Assembly (NCBI GenBank): GCA_003242505.1
Contig: QGUP01000050.1
Location: 1-9,581, forward strand
DNA length: 9,581 nucleotides
Source: Bacillota bacterium
GTDB lineage: Bacteria; Bacillota; Sulfobacillia; Symbiobacteriales; ZC4RG38
Reading direction: 5' to 3'
Position numbers and translations under genes: made by a program. Position 1 is the stretch's first letter. Each line of letters starts with the position of its first letter. Shown piece by piece: positions 1 through 5,983 of this stretch. The notes under the pieces are model-generated. The model was not told the DNA's origin. It ran no database searches and saw only the letters and a program-made list of their open reading frames with translations.

Positions 1-7
1 TGGTCTT

Positions 8-72
8 GCCACCATCCCCGCGGTTTTGGTTGTTTTGGCGGCTAATCCAACCAATTCGCGGGATATGGTGGC
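8..72. repeat. Large imperfect inverted repeat (hairpin) downstream of the CuAO-domain gene
   Basis: Positions 8-15 (GCCACCAT) pair with 65-72, and 17-22 (CCCGCG) pair with 57-62, separated only by a 1x2 internal loop. Inside the loop, 26-32 (TTGGTTG) pairs again with 48-54 (CAACCAA). The whole 65-nt block can therefore fold into one long stem. It starts 32 nt past the stop of the minus-strand gene at 104-868. There is no T run on either side within view, so it is not a typical rho-independent terminator. It could be an mRNA-end structure, a small repeat element or one end of something lying outside the window. Confidence 0.6.
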
Positions 73-103
73 TTTCCTGTTCTACGCTCCAGGTTTCACT
101 GGC

Positions 104-868
104 TTACGGGGATTTCGCAACACCCCCCCAAATCTGATACTTCCCCCACCCCGGCTTCCCATCCGGCGACTCTTCCTCATCCCCTATCCAATCCACCTTC
201 GCCCCGAAAGCCTCGCTGATGAACCGCAAGGGCACCATCACCCGCCCCGGCGGCACCACAATCGGTGGTGCATCCACCGGGATGGCCTGGCCGTTCACCT
301 GCGCTGTGGTGTTGCCCACCTGCAGCTGCACCGTCAGCCCGTCCCGGCGAACGGTCACCGTCTGGGTAGCGGCGTCCCACTTCACCTCCATCCCCATGGC
401 CTCGCTGACAAAGCGAATGGGGATCATGGTCCGGTTGGTCCGGGGGTCAATCCAAGGCAGGGCCTCGTCGCAGGGGAACTCCACGATGTTGGTCGTTCCG
501 GGCACCACCGGCTCGGCCTTGTCACCGCAGAAATTGACCAGGTCCATGTCCACCACAACGATGGGGTGCTCCGGAGTGCCGCTATAGTTGACCGGCATCG
601 CTTCCCCCTGCTCTTTCGCCTCCACCGGGTCGATGATGATGGGCGGGCCTACCGTTCCTTTTGTGTTCCACGGTCCCAGGTCTAGTGCCCGCCGCCACTT
701 GCCACCAGCGTTGATGCAGGCGTACTGCTCCACCCGCTGACACTCTTCCTGGCTGTCGTACTCCTTCCGTTCCTCCGCCGCCCCTGACGCAGGCCAGGCC
801 ACGGCCGACAGGGCCAGCACCAACGCCGCCACACTCACCCAGTACCGCTGCCATGCGCCTCTCAACAC
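104..868 (-). CDS. Secreted protein with copper-amine-oxidase N-terminal-like domain
   Basis: A 254-residue exported protein of unknown specific role. Residues 1-30 form a signal peptide: a basic start, a VAALVLALSAVAW core and a likely cut after ASG or ASGA. Residues 31-135 are not recognised; they hold four Cys (43, 51, 114, 133) and a C-x7-C segment that could form disulfides outside the cell. Residues 136-228 match the CuAO_N1-type domain of Gram-positive surface proteins, with its paired signatures MIPIRFVSEAMG (148-159) and MVPLRFISEAFG (211-222). The domain is a structural or binding module; no amine-oxidase catalytic part is present. The GTG start at 868 is chosen because AGGAGGT (877-883) lies 8 nt upstream; an ATG at 892 would place that site inside the gene. 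It has its own promoter (1015-1043) and looks monocistronic. Confidence 0.85.
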   Translation of the reverse strand: MLRGAWQRYWVSVAALVLALSAVAWPASGAAEERKEYDSQEECQRVEQYACINAGGKWRRALDLGPWNTKGTVGPPIIIDPVEAKEQGEAMPVNYSGTPEHPIVVVDMDLVNFCGDKAEPVVPGTTNIVEFPCDEALPWIDPRTNRTMIPIRFVSEAMGMEVKWDAATQTVTVRRDGLTVQLQVGNTTAQVNGQAIPVDAPPIVVPPGRVMVPLRFISEAFGAKVDWIGDEEESPDGKPGWGKYQIWGGVAKSP

Positions 869-927
869 CGCTGCGGACCTCCTCTGAACCATCCAGCTAT
901 GAACCAGCCAGTCCTAACTTCCCTCTT

Positions 928-958
928 GTGTCCAGGGAAGAACAAAGCACCCGGACAC
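928..958 (-). other. Hairpin in the leader of the CuAO-domain gene
   Basis: GTGTCC-A-GGG (928-937) pairs with CCCGGACAC (950-958): nine base pairs, one bulged A and a 12-nt loop. It lies inside the predicted leader of about 140 nt, some 60 nt before the start codon. No T run follows it on the minus strand, so attenuation by termination is not evident. I do not recognise a known riboswitch class around it. Confidence 0.45.
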
Positions 959-1014
959 TCCCAAAGGGTTACGCCGCCACTTGTAGCCAATAGGCGTACC
1001 TGTCGTTCGATTGC

Positions 1015-1043
1015 ATCTTAGACAAAAACTGGTGTTCAGTCAA
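1015..1043 (-). promoter_or_regulatory. Sigma-A-type promoter of the CuAO-domain gene
   Basis: Read on the minus strand, the -35 box TTGACT (1038-1043, 5 of 6) and the -10 box TAAGAT (1015-1020, 4 of 6) are separated by exactly 17 nt that include a T run. It sits in a locally AT-rich patch of an otherwise GC-rich spacer. The predicted transcript start is near 1008, giving a leader of about 140 nt. Confidence 0.65.
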
Positions 1044-1195
1044 TCGCGCCCCTGTCCGCCCATTTCCTGTCTTTGCAGACTCTGCACCCAAACGGGCCCG
1101 TGTCCCTCCAGGCAGTACCGGAAGAGCGCGCCGACTTCCCCACCCCTTCGGCTCCCGGTGCACCCAAACCCCCAGGAGACGAGGCGGACATGAAA

Positions 1196-1230
1196 AGCGG
1201 GCAGGACCGGCATCGCCGATCCTGCCCGCT
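1196..1230 (-). terminator. Rho-independent terminator of mrp
   Basis: AGCGGGCAGGA (1196-1206) pairs perfectly with TCCTGCCCGCT (1220-1230). An inner CGGC/GCCG stem (1208-1211 with 1215-1218) extends it across one C-A mismatch. On the minus strand the stem is followed by a short TTTT (complement of 1193-1196). It lies about 160 nt past the mrp stop and before the next promoter. One arm is also the last copy of the 17-bp repeat array. Confidence 0.75.
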
Positions 1231-1338
1231 CTGCCCTCTTGTCAGCTCTTCTCTCTTGCCCGAGCTTCTCTTGCCCACTCTGCTCTCTTGACCACTCTGG
1301 CCTCCTGCCCACTCTGGCCCCTTGCCCGTTTCCTTTCC
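1222..1338. repeat. Degenerate 17-bp tandem repeat, seven copies
   Basis: Copies begin at 1222, 1239, 1256, 1271, 1288, 1305 and 1322. All steps are 17 bp except 1256 to 1271, which is 15. The plus-strand consensus is about TTGCCCACTCTGCCCTC. The core hexamer is TTGCCC or CTGCCC in five copies and diverged in two (TTGTCA, TTGACC). In the mrp transcript the array reads as a purine-rich, weakly structured GGGCAAGAG-type RNA. The first copy overlaps the descending arm of the terminator. Confidence 0.8.
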
Positions 1339-1392
1339 CCAGGCTTACTGCCCTTCTCCCCGGGCCGGCTGCCCAAAGCGGCCAGCCGGGGC

Positions 1393-2511
1393 TCAAAGCA
1401 CCCGCAGTTCGTCGCTCCACACCGGCGGCGGCGCCACCTCTGCCACCCGCCGGGCTGCGGCCAGGAAGGCCTGGGCCGCCGGGGAGTCGGGCCGGTCGAT
1501 GACCACCGGGTCGCCCACGTCGCCGCCCAGGCGGACCTCCCCCTCCAAGGGGATGCGGGCGATGACCTCGGTGCCCAGGCTCTTCGCCAGCGCCTCGGCT
1601 CCGCCCTTGCCGAAGATAAAGTGCTCCTTCTGGCAGTTGTCGCAGATGAAGTAGGCCATGTTCTCGATGACCCCGATGACCCGCTGGTTGGTCTTCTGGG
1701 CCATCGCCCCCACCCGGCTGGCCACCTGGGAGGCCGCCGCCTGGGGGGTGGTGACGATGATGATGTCGGTCTTCGGCAGCATCTGCGCCACCGAGAGGGG
1801 CACATCGCCGGTGCCCGGGGGCAGGTCCAGGAGCAGGTAGTCCAGGTCGCCCCAGAGGACGTGGGTCAGGAACTGCTCGATCATCTTGCCCAGCATCGGG
1901 CCCCGCCAGATGATGGGCGTCCCCTCGTCCACCAGGGAGCCCGCGGAGATGAACTTCACCCCGTGGCTCTCCACCGGCACGATGGTCTGCTCGTCCAGGA
2001 CCACCGGCCGGCTCATGTTCCCCATCATTCGGGGGATAGAAAAGCCGTAGATGTCCGCGTCGATGATGCCCACCTTGTAGCCCAGCTGCCGCAGGGCCAC
2101 CGCTAGGTTGACGGTGGTGGTGGACTTGCCGACCCCGCCCTTGCCCGAGGCCACGCCGATGATCCGGTACCGGGCCGCCAGTTCCGCGGTGGCCGGGGTC
2201 GCCGCGGCGGCGCCAGGGCTGCCGCCCCTAACCTTGGCCGCCACCGCCGCCCGCTCCTGGTCGGTCATGGCGCCAAACTCCACATTCACCCGGCCGACCT
2301 CCGGGAAGGCCTCCCGCAGCCGCTGGGCCACATCCCGCTGGAAGTGGGCCTTCAGGGGGCAGCCGGGTACCGTCAGGTTGATCACGACGGTGACGTCGTT
2401 GCCTTCGATGCGCACGTCCTTGACCATGTCCAGGTCCACGATGCTCCGGTGCAGTTCGGGATCCTGAACCGACCGGAGCACCTCCATGATGGCCTCACGG
2501 CTCAGTGCCAT
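1393..2511 (-). CDS. mrp: Mrp/ApbC-family iron-sulfur cluster carrier ATPase
   Basis: A 372-residue cytosolic P-loop protein of the Mrp/NBP35/ApbC family, whose members bind and pass on Fe-S clusters to apo-proteins. Residues about 5-85 are the DUF59/MIP18 domain (VPGC at 48-51). Residues 117-355 are the ATPase: deviant Walker A GKGGVGKST (123-131), DADIYGFSIP (151-160) and LLLDLPPGTGD (226-236). The CxxC that holds the cluster between two subunits is C290/C293. An Ala/Pro-rich linker joins the domains, and length is normal. ATG 2511 is chosen because AGGAGGT (2521-2527) lies 9 nt upstream. The open frame continues to 2982, but that stretch is low-complexity and holds the promoters and repeats. 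The gene appears to be a single unit with its own terminator. Confidence 0.95.
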   Translation of the reverse strand: MALSREAIMEVLRSVQDPELHRSIVDLDMVKDVRIEGNDVTVVINLTVPGCPLKAHFQRDVAQRLREAFPEVGRVNVEFGAMTDQERAAVAAKVRGGSPGAAAATPATAELAARYRIIGVASGKGGVGKSTTTVNLAVALRQLGYKVGIIDADIYGFSIPRMMGNMSRPVVLDEQTIVPVESHGVKFISAGSLVDEGTPIIWRGPMLGKMIEQFLTHVLWGDLDYLLLDLPPGTGDVPLSVAQMLPKTDIIIVTTPQAAASQVASRVGAMAQKTNQRVIGVIENMAYFICDNCQKEHFIFGKGGAEALAKSLGTEVIARIPLEGEVRLGGDVGDPVVIDRPDSPAAQAFLAAARRVAEVAPPPVWSDELRVL

Positions 2512-2560
2512 GCCCTTTCGACCTCCTGGCTGGCCCCGGAGGGGGCTGCTCTCCGATGGT

Positions 2561-2589
2561 ATTCTACCCGCCCGCGGTCTGGGGGTCAG
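2561..2589 (-). promoter_or_regulatory. Candidate proximal promoter of mrp (P2)
   Basis: On the minus strand, CTGACC (2584-2589, 4 of 6) and TAGAAT (2561-2566, 5 of 6) are 17 nt apart. Transcription would start near 2554, giving a leader of about 43 nt. The weak -35 and the CRP-like palindrome beside it suggest an activated promoter. Confidence 0.4.
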
Positions 2590-2604
2590 GTGATAGTGGT
2601 CACA
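2589..2604. promoter_or_regulatory. CRP-like palindrome upstream of mrp
   Basis: GGTGA-N6-TCACA matches the CRP-family consensus TGTGA-N6-TCACA at nine of ten fixed positions. Its centre (2596.5) is about 42 nt upstream of the predicted start of promoter P2, the position of class II activation sites. No regulator gene is in the window, so the binding protein is unknown. Confidence 0.35.
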
Positions 2605-2625
2605 ACGCCAACGGGCTTGATTCCA

Positions 2626-2631
2626 TTTATA
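2626..2631 (-). promoter_or_regulatory. Candidate distal promoter of mrp (P1), extended -10
   Basis: On the minus strand the sequence reads TGG-TATAAA, an extended -10 (TGn plus 5 of 6). It lies in the only AT-rich patch of this spacer (about 2620-2655). A -35 is poor (TAGAGT at 2649-2654, 17 nt away). The transcript start would be near 2619, with a leader of about 108 nt. Confidence 0.4.
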
Positions 2632-2720
2632 CCATACGTACAGTGCAAACTCTACCCCACCGGGCCGGGACCCCATCGAACCCGGATTGGGCCCCGTCGG
2701 GCCGAAGCCGGGACGCGGCA

Positions 2721-2816
2721 GGTCGGGGCAGGGCTCCGTCCCCGGCAGGCCGGGGCAGGGCCCCGTCCCCGGCGGGCCGAAGCACCGCCCCGTCCGGCCG
2801 AAGCACGGCCCCGGCG
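2721..2816. repeat. Tandem repeats of 27 bp (x2) and 21 bp (x2)
   Basis: Units 2721-2747 and 2748-2774 are 27 bp each and differ at three positions. Units 2775-2795 and 2796-2816 are 21 bp each, begin GGCCGAAGCAC, and look like the 27-mer with its last six bases lost. Diverged flanking copies may extend from about 2694 to 2837. The repeats contain many GGCCGGGGC/GCCCCGTCC complementary segments and could fold strongly. Confidence 0.75.
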
Positions 2817-2983
2817 GGACAGAAGCCGGGCGCGCCGCAGCCCCAGCGTCCGGACACGCCGCAGCCCGGCCGCCGGTCAGGCCGGCGCCGGGCTGCCGAA
2901 GTTCTCCAGAGCCCCAGGGTCGTATCCTGGAACCGGGCTGCGCCGCAATCGGGCTGAACCGCAAGCGGTCTGGGCCGTCCAAA

Positions 2984-3001
2984 GCCTGGGCCGCACCAGG
3001 C
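2984..3001 (-). terminator. Possible weak terminator of pyk
   Basis: GCCTGG (2984-2989) pairs with CCAGGC (2996-3001) around a 6-nt loop; on the minus strand only TTT follows (complement of 2981-2983). It starts 13 nt past the pyk stop. A second overlapping stem (AGGCCT twice, 2998-3003 and 3009-3014) could compete. The T run is short, so efficiency is doubtful. Confidence 0.35.
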
Positions 3002-3013
3002 CTAAGCCAGGCC

Positions 3014-4771
3014 TTACCGGGTGGTGGCCCGGCCTCGGTAGACCAGTCCCCGGGGGGTATCGACGGTGATCACTTCCCCGGTGCGGATCGCCCGGGTCGC
3101 GCCCTGGGCGCCCACCACCACCGGGATCCCCAGGGAGAGGCAGACCACCGCGGCGTGGGAGGTGTAGCCCCCTTCCTCGGTCACCACCGCGGCCGCCCGC
3201 TCCATGGCCGGGACGTACTCGGAATCGGTGAAGGGCGCCACCAGGATCTCTCCGGCCTGCAGGGTCTCCGCCTCCTCGGGGGTGCGGACCACCCGGGCGA
3301 TGCCCACCACCGGCTGCCGGCCGATGCCGGTGCCCTGGGCCAGGACCTCGGCCACGGTCTGGACCTTGATGAGGTTGGTGCTCCCCGGAGTCCCCACCGG
3401 GACGCCCGCGGTGATGACCACCAGGTCGCCGCCCTTCACAAGCCCGCTGGTCAGGGCCCCCTGGACCGCCCGCTCGATCATCTCGTCGGTGTTGTCGGTC
3501 TCGGGCATCACCACCGGGGTCACCCCCCAGACCAGGCAGAGCTGCCGGGCCACGTACTCGTGGGGGGTCACCGCGATGATGGGAGCCTGGGGCCGGTACT
3601 TGGAGACCATCCGGGCGGTGAAGCCCGAGACCGTTGCGGTGATGATCGCCGCCGCCCCGAGATCCGCCGCGGTGGAGACCGTCGCGTGGGAGATGGCCTC
3701 GGTGACGGTGGCGAGGGTCGCCCCGGCCTGCCGCCGCTTCCCCTCCAGGATCGCCTGGTAGTCCAGGGCCGCCTCGGTCCGCTCGGCGATCCGGGCCATG
3801 GTCCGGACCGCCTCGACGGGGTAATCCCCCGCGGCGGTCTCCGCGGAGAGCATGATCGCGTCGGTGCCGTCGTAGATCGCGTTGGCCACGTCCGACGCCT
3901 CGGCCCGGGTGGGCCGGGGGTGCTTCACCATCGACTCGAGCATCTGGGTGGCGGTGATGACCGGCTTACCCAGGGCATTGGCCCGGGCGATCATCGCCTT
4001 CTGCATGAGCGGAACCTCTTCGGTGGGCACCTCGACCCCCAGATCGCCCCGGGCGACCATCAGCCCGTCGGCCACTTGCAGGATCTCTTCCAGGTTGTCA
4101 AAGCCCTCCTGGGACTCCACCTTGGCGATGATCTGCTGTCGGCCCCCGGCTTCCTCCAGCACCTTGCGGATGGCCAGGACGTCCGCGGCCTTCCGGACAA
4201 AGGAGGCAGCGATGAAGTCCACATCCATCTCGACGCCGAAGCGGATGTCCTCCACGTCCTTCTCCGACAGGGGCGGCAGGGAGACCCGGGTCCCCGGGAG
4301 GTTCACCTTCTTCCGGTCGGAGAGGACGCCGCCCACCAGCACCTTGCAGTGCACCTGGGTCTCCGCGACGGCCACCACCTCGAGGACGATGTTGCCGTCG
4401 TCCAGGTAGATCAGCCGGCCCGGGGCCACGTCCTGGGGGAGCTGGGGGTAGGCGACGTACACCCCGTCGGGCCCGCCCTCCCGGGGCTCGGTGCTGAGGG
4501 TGAACCGCTCCCCCTCCCGGAGGACCACCTTGCCCTCGGGGAAGGTGCCGATCCGGATCTCAGGCCCCTTGAGGTCCAGCATGATCCCGACCCGGCGGCC
4601 GGTCCGCCGGGCGGCCTCCCGCACCGCCTCGATCCGACGCCGGTGCTCCTCCTGGGACCCGTGGGACATGTTCAGCCGGGCGACGTTCATGCCGGCGGCG
4701 ATCAGTTCCGTCAGCACCTCAATCCGCTCGCTGGCCGGGCCGATGGTCGCAACAATTTTTGTCCTGCGCAT
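3014..4771 (-). CDS. pyk: Pyruvate kinase with extra C-terminal domain
   Basis: Converts phosphoenolpyruvate and ADP to pyruvate and ATP, the last step of glycolysis. At 585 residues it has the length of Bacillus/Geobacillus enzymes. Seen in order: N-terminal MRRTKIVATIGPAS; NMSHG (34-38); KGPEIRIG (68-75); catalytic Lys217 in IIAKVES; the metal/substrate segment MVARGDLGVE (238-247); TATQMLESM (273-281); and SAETAAGDYP (309-318). Residues about 476-585 are the extra C-terminal PEP-utiliser-like domain with TSHAAVV (His539), resembling the phosphohistidine loop of PPDK. ATG 4771 is preferred: AGGAGG (4783-4788) lies 11 nt upstream, a slightly long gap, while ATG 4792 would put that site inside the gene. 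It follows pfkA by 66 nt and is probably co-transcribed. Confidence 0.97.
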   Translation of the reverse strand: MRRTKIVATIGPASERIEVLTELIAAGMNVARLNMSHGSQEEHRRRIEAVREAARRTGRRVGIMLDLKGPEIRIGTFPEGKVVLREGERFTLSTEPREGGPDGVYVAYPQLPQDVAPGRLIYLDDGNIVLEVVAVAETQVHCKVLVGGVLSDRKKVNLPGTRVSLPPLSEKDVEDIRFGVEMDVDFIAASFVRKAADVLAIRKVLEEAGGRQQIIAKVESQEGFDNLEEILQVADGLMVARGDLGVEVPTEEVPLMQKAMIARANALGKPVITATQMLESMVKHPRPTRAEASDVANAIYDGTDAIMLSAETAAGDYPVEAVRTMARIAERTEAALDYQAILEGKRRQAGATLATVTEAISHATVSTAADLGAAAIITATVSGFTARMVSKYRPQAPIIAVTPHEYVARQLCLVWGVTPVVMPETDNTDEMIERAVQGALTSGLVKGGDLVVITAGVPVGTPGSTNLIKVQTVAEVLAQGTGIGRQPVVGIARVVRTPEEAETLQAGEILVAPFTDSEYVPAMERAAAVVTEEGGYTSHAAVVCLSLGIPVVVGAQGATRAIRTGEVITVDTPRGLVYRGRATTR

Positions 4772-4810
4772 GGGTATGTGATCCTCCTGCATTCCGGTCT
4801 TGCCGCCAGA

Positions 4811-4829
4811 CCGGGAGCAGGGCTCCCGG
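4811..4829 (-). other. Intercistronic hairpin between pfkA and pyk
   Basis: CCGGGAGC (4811-4818) pairs perfectly with GCTCCCGG (4822-4829) around a 3-nt loop. It lies 8 nt after the pfkA stop and about 22 nt before the pyk ribosome binding site. No T run follows, so read-through into pyk is expected. It may protect the upstream mRNA end or tune pyk expression. Confidence 0.55.
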
Positions 4830-4837
4830 GCGACGGC

Positions 4838-5797
4838 TCAGATGGCCAGCACCTCGGCCAGGGAAACCAGTTCCGTGGGGATCGGCTTGGTCTTGCCCAC
4901 CACCTCATCGATGGGATGGACCGCGATCTCACCATTGATGATCCCCACCACGACCCCGCCCCGGCCCTCCGCCAGGAGCTCGGCTGCCTTCGCACCCAGC
5001 CGGCTGGCGAGGATCCGGTCCTGGGCCGTGGGCGGGCCGCCCCGCTGGATGTGGCCGAGGACCGTCACCCGGGTCTCAAACCCGGTCCGCTCCTTGATGG
5101 CCTCGGCGATGGCAAAGCCGCTGCCGACCCCTTCGGCCACCAGGATGATGGAGTGCCGCTTGCCCTTCTCCCGGCTCTCCCGCAGCCGCTTGCAGACCTC
5201 ATCCAGGGAGAAGGGCACCTCGGGGATGAGGATCGACTCGGCGCCCCCGGCCAGCCCCGCGGCCAGGGCGATCCAGCCGCTGTGCCGGCCCATCACCTCG
5301 ATGACGAAGATCCGCTCGTGGGACGTGGCGGTGTCCCGGATCGCGTTCATCGCCTGGACCACGGTGTTGACCGCGGTGTCAAAGCCGATGGTGGTGTCGG
5401 TCCCGGCGATGTCGTTGTCGATGGTCCCGGGGATCCCGACGCAGGGCACCCCGGCGTCGGTGAGCACCTTGGCGCCCCGGAAAGAGCCGTCGCCCCCGAT
5501 GACCACCAGGCCGCTCAGGCCGGCAGCCCGGATCTGCTCCAGGGCCTCCCGCTGGCCCTCCGGGGTCATGAACCGCTCGCTCCGGGCGGTCCGGAGGATG
5601 GTGCCGCCCCGGTGGATGATGTCTCCGACGTCCCGCACCGACAGGGGAACGAAGTCCCCGGCGATCAGCCCGGCAAAGCCACGGCGGATGCCGTAAACCT
5701 CCAGCCCCAGGGAGAGCCCCCTGCGTACCACCGCGCGGATGGCGGCGTTCATGCCGGGCGCATCGCCACCGCTCGTGAGTACTCCAATCCGCTTCAC
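4838..5797 (-). CDS. pfkA: ATP-dependent 6-phosphofructokinase
   Basis: Phosphorylates fructose 6-phosphate to fructose 1,6-bisphosphate with ATP, the committed step of glycolysis. The 319 residues give a typical bacterial PfkA. Seen: GGDAPGMNAAIR (10-21) at the ATP site, GGDGS (101-105), PGTIDND (123-129) with the catalytic Asp127, MGRHSGW (169-175) and HIQRGGPPTAQDR (249-261). Gly104 and Gly124 are the residues of ATP-using enzymes; pyrophosphate-using ones carry Asp and Lys there. The start is GTG at 5797, with only a weak GAAGGGG ribosome binding site (5805-5811) 7 nt upstream. It begins a likely pfkA-pyk operon, whose promoter (5829-5857) overlaps a palindrome. The two genes encode the classical irreversible steps of glycolysis. 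Confidence 0.97.
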   Translation of the reverse strand: MKRIGVLTSGGDAPGMNAAIRAVVRRGLSLGLEVYGIRRGFAGLIAGDFVPLSVRDVGDIIHRGGTILRTARSERFMTPEGQREALEQIRAAGLSGLVVIGGDGSFRGAKVLTDAGVPCVGIPGTIDNDIAGTDTTIGFDTAVNTVVQAMNAIRDTATSHERIFVIEVMGRHSGWIALAAGLAGGAESILIPEVPFSLDEVCKRLRESREKGKRHSIILVAEGVGSGFAIAEAIKERTGFETRVTVLGHIQRGGPPTAQDRILASRLGAKAAELLAEGRGGVVVGIINGEIAVHPIDEVVGKTKPIPTELVSLAEVLAI

Positions 5798-5814
5798 TGG
5801 CCATCCCCTTCTCG

Positions 5815-5842
5815 GACTTTGTTAACCTATTTTACCAAAGTC
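5815..5842. promoter_or_regulatory. Operator-like inverted repeat over the pfkA promoter
   Basis: GACTTTG (5815-5821) and CAAAGTC (5836-5842) are perfect inverted arms with a 14-nt centre that contains the -10 box. A further direct copy of ACCAAAGT lies at 5877-5884, 43 bp from the one at 5834-5841, about four helical turns. It does not match the catabolite-responsive cre consensus. The palindrome around -10 and the start point suggests a repressor site. Confidence 0.45.
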
Positions 5843-5857
5843 AGCGGAGGGCGTCTA
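5829..5857 (-). promoter_or_regulatory. Promoter of pfkA-pyk
   Basis: On the minus strand, TAGACG (5852-5857, 4 of 6) is followed after 17 nt by TAAAAT (5829-5834, 5 of 6), preceded by TGG to make an extended -10. Transcription would start near 5822, leaving a 5' leader of about 25 nt that just holds the ribosome binding site. Confidence 0.6.
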
Positions 5858-5898
5858 TCAGGGGAAGATCGGGCTCACCAAAGTTCGGAGGCCCGGTC

Positions 5899-5983
5899 GA
5901 TAGTCTAGATCGGGGTGGCCGATGGTCTAGAGTGGGTCGGGGGCCGATGGTCTCGGGTGGTTTGGACCGGCCGGCGGTCTAGA
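5899..5983. repeat. GTCTAGA-containing degenerate tandem repeats
   Basis: Four units of 22-27 bp share the core cGATgGTCTAGA. The GTCTAGA cores are at 5903-5909, 5925-5931 and 5977-5983, and a diverged copy GTCTCGG is at 5950-5956. The last copy overlaps the TAG stop of the DUF2007-like gene. Three TCTAGA hexamers within 80 bp is unusual, since CTAG is scarce in the rest of the window. Confidence 0.7.

Larger units (their letters stand above)
869..1392. other. Intergenic region of 524 bp between mrp and the CuAO-domain gene
   Basis: From right to left it holds a hairpin directly after the mrp stop (1365-1389, CCGGCTG pairing with CAGCCGG), the 17-bp repeat array, the mrp terminator, about 150 bp with nothing recognised, the CuAO-gene promoter and its leader with the 928-958 hairpin. 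An 11-nt direct repeat TGCACCCAAAC occurs at 1083-1093 and 1159-1169. No plausible gene was found; the short frames here lack ribosome binding sites and have low-complexity Pro/Arg/Ser translations. Confidence 0.7.
2512..3013. other. Intergenic region of 502 bp between pyk and mrp
   Basis: It holds a weak hairpin after pyk (2984-3001), a very GC-rich stretch with the 27/21-bp repeats (2721-2816), an AT-rich island with P1, the CRP-like palindrome, P2 and the mrp ribosome binding site. Both strands stay open through it only because it is so GC-rich. The translations are Pro/Gly/Arg low-complexity and look non-coding. Confidence 0.7.

Noticed and set aside
869..892. Upstream ATG start for the CuAO-domain protein
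   Set aside because: The AGGAGGT ribosome site would fall within the coding sequence; GTG 868 is placed ideally after it.
869..1008. Known riboswitch (for example cyclic di-GMP or cobalamin) in the CuAO-gene leader
   Set aside because: None of the conserved cores I know was recognisable; only simple hairpins are visible.
1222..1338. CRISPR array
   Set aside because: Units of 17 bp are contiguous with no spacers and are degenerate; no cas genes are present.
2512..2982. N-terminal extension of Mrp by 157 residues
   Set aside because: There is a strong ribosome binding site 9 nt before ATG 2511, family length fits 372 residues, and the extension is Pro/Gly low-complexity over promoters and repeats.
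2687..5908. Plus-strand open frame of about 1073 codons
   Set aside because: It is antisense to pyk and pfkA, rich in Gly, His, Pro and Arg, and shows no domain. It is an artefact of GC-biased third positions in the minus-strand genes.
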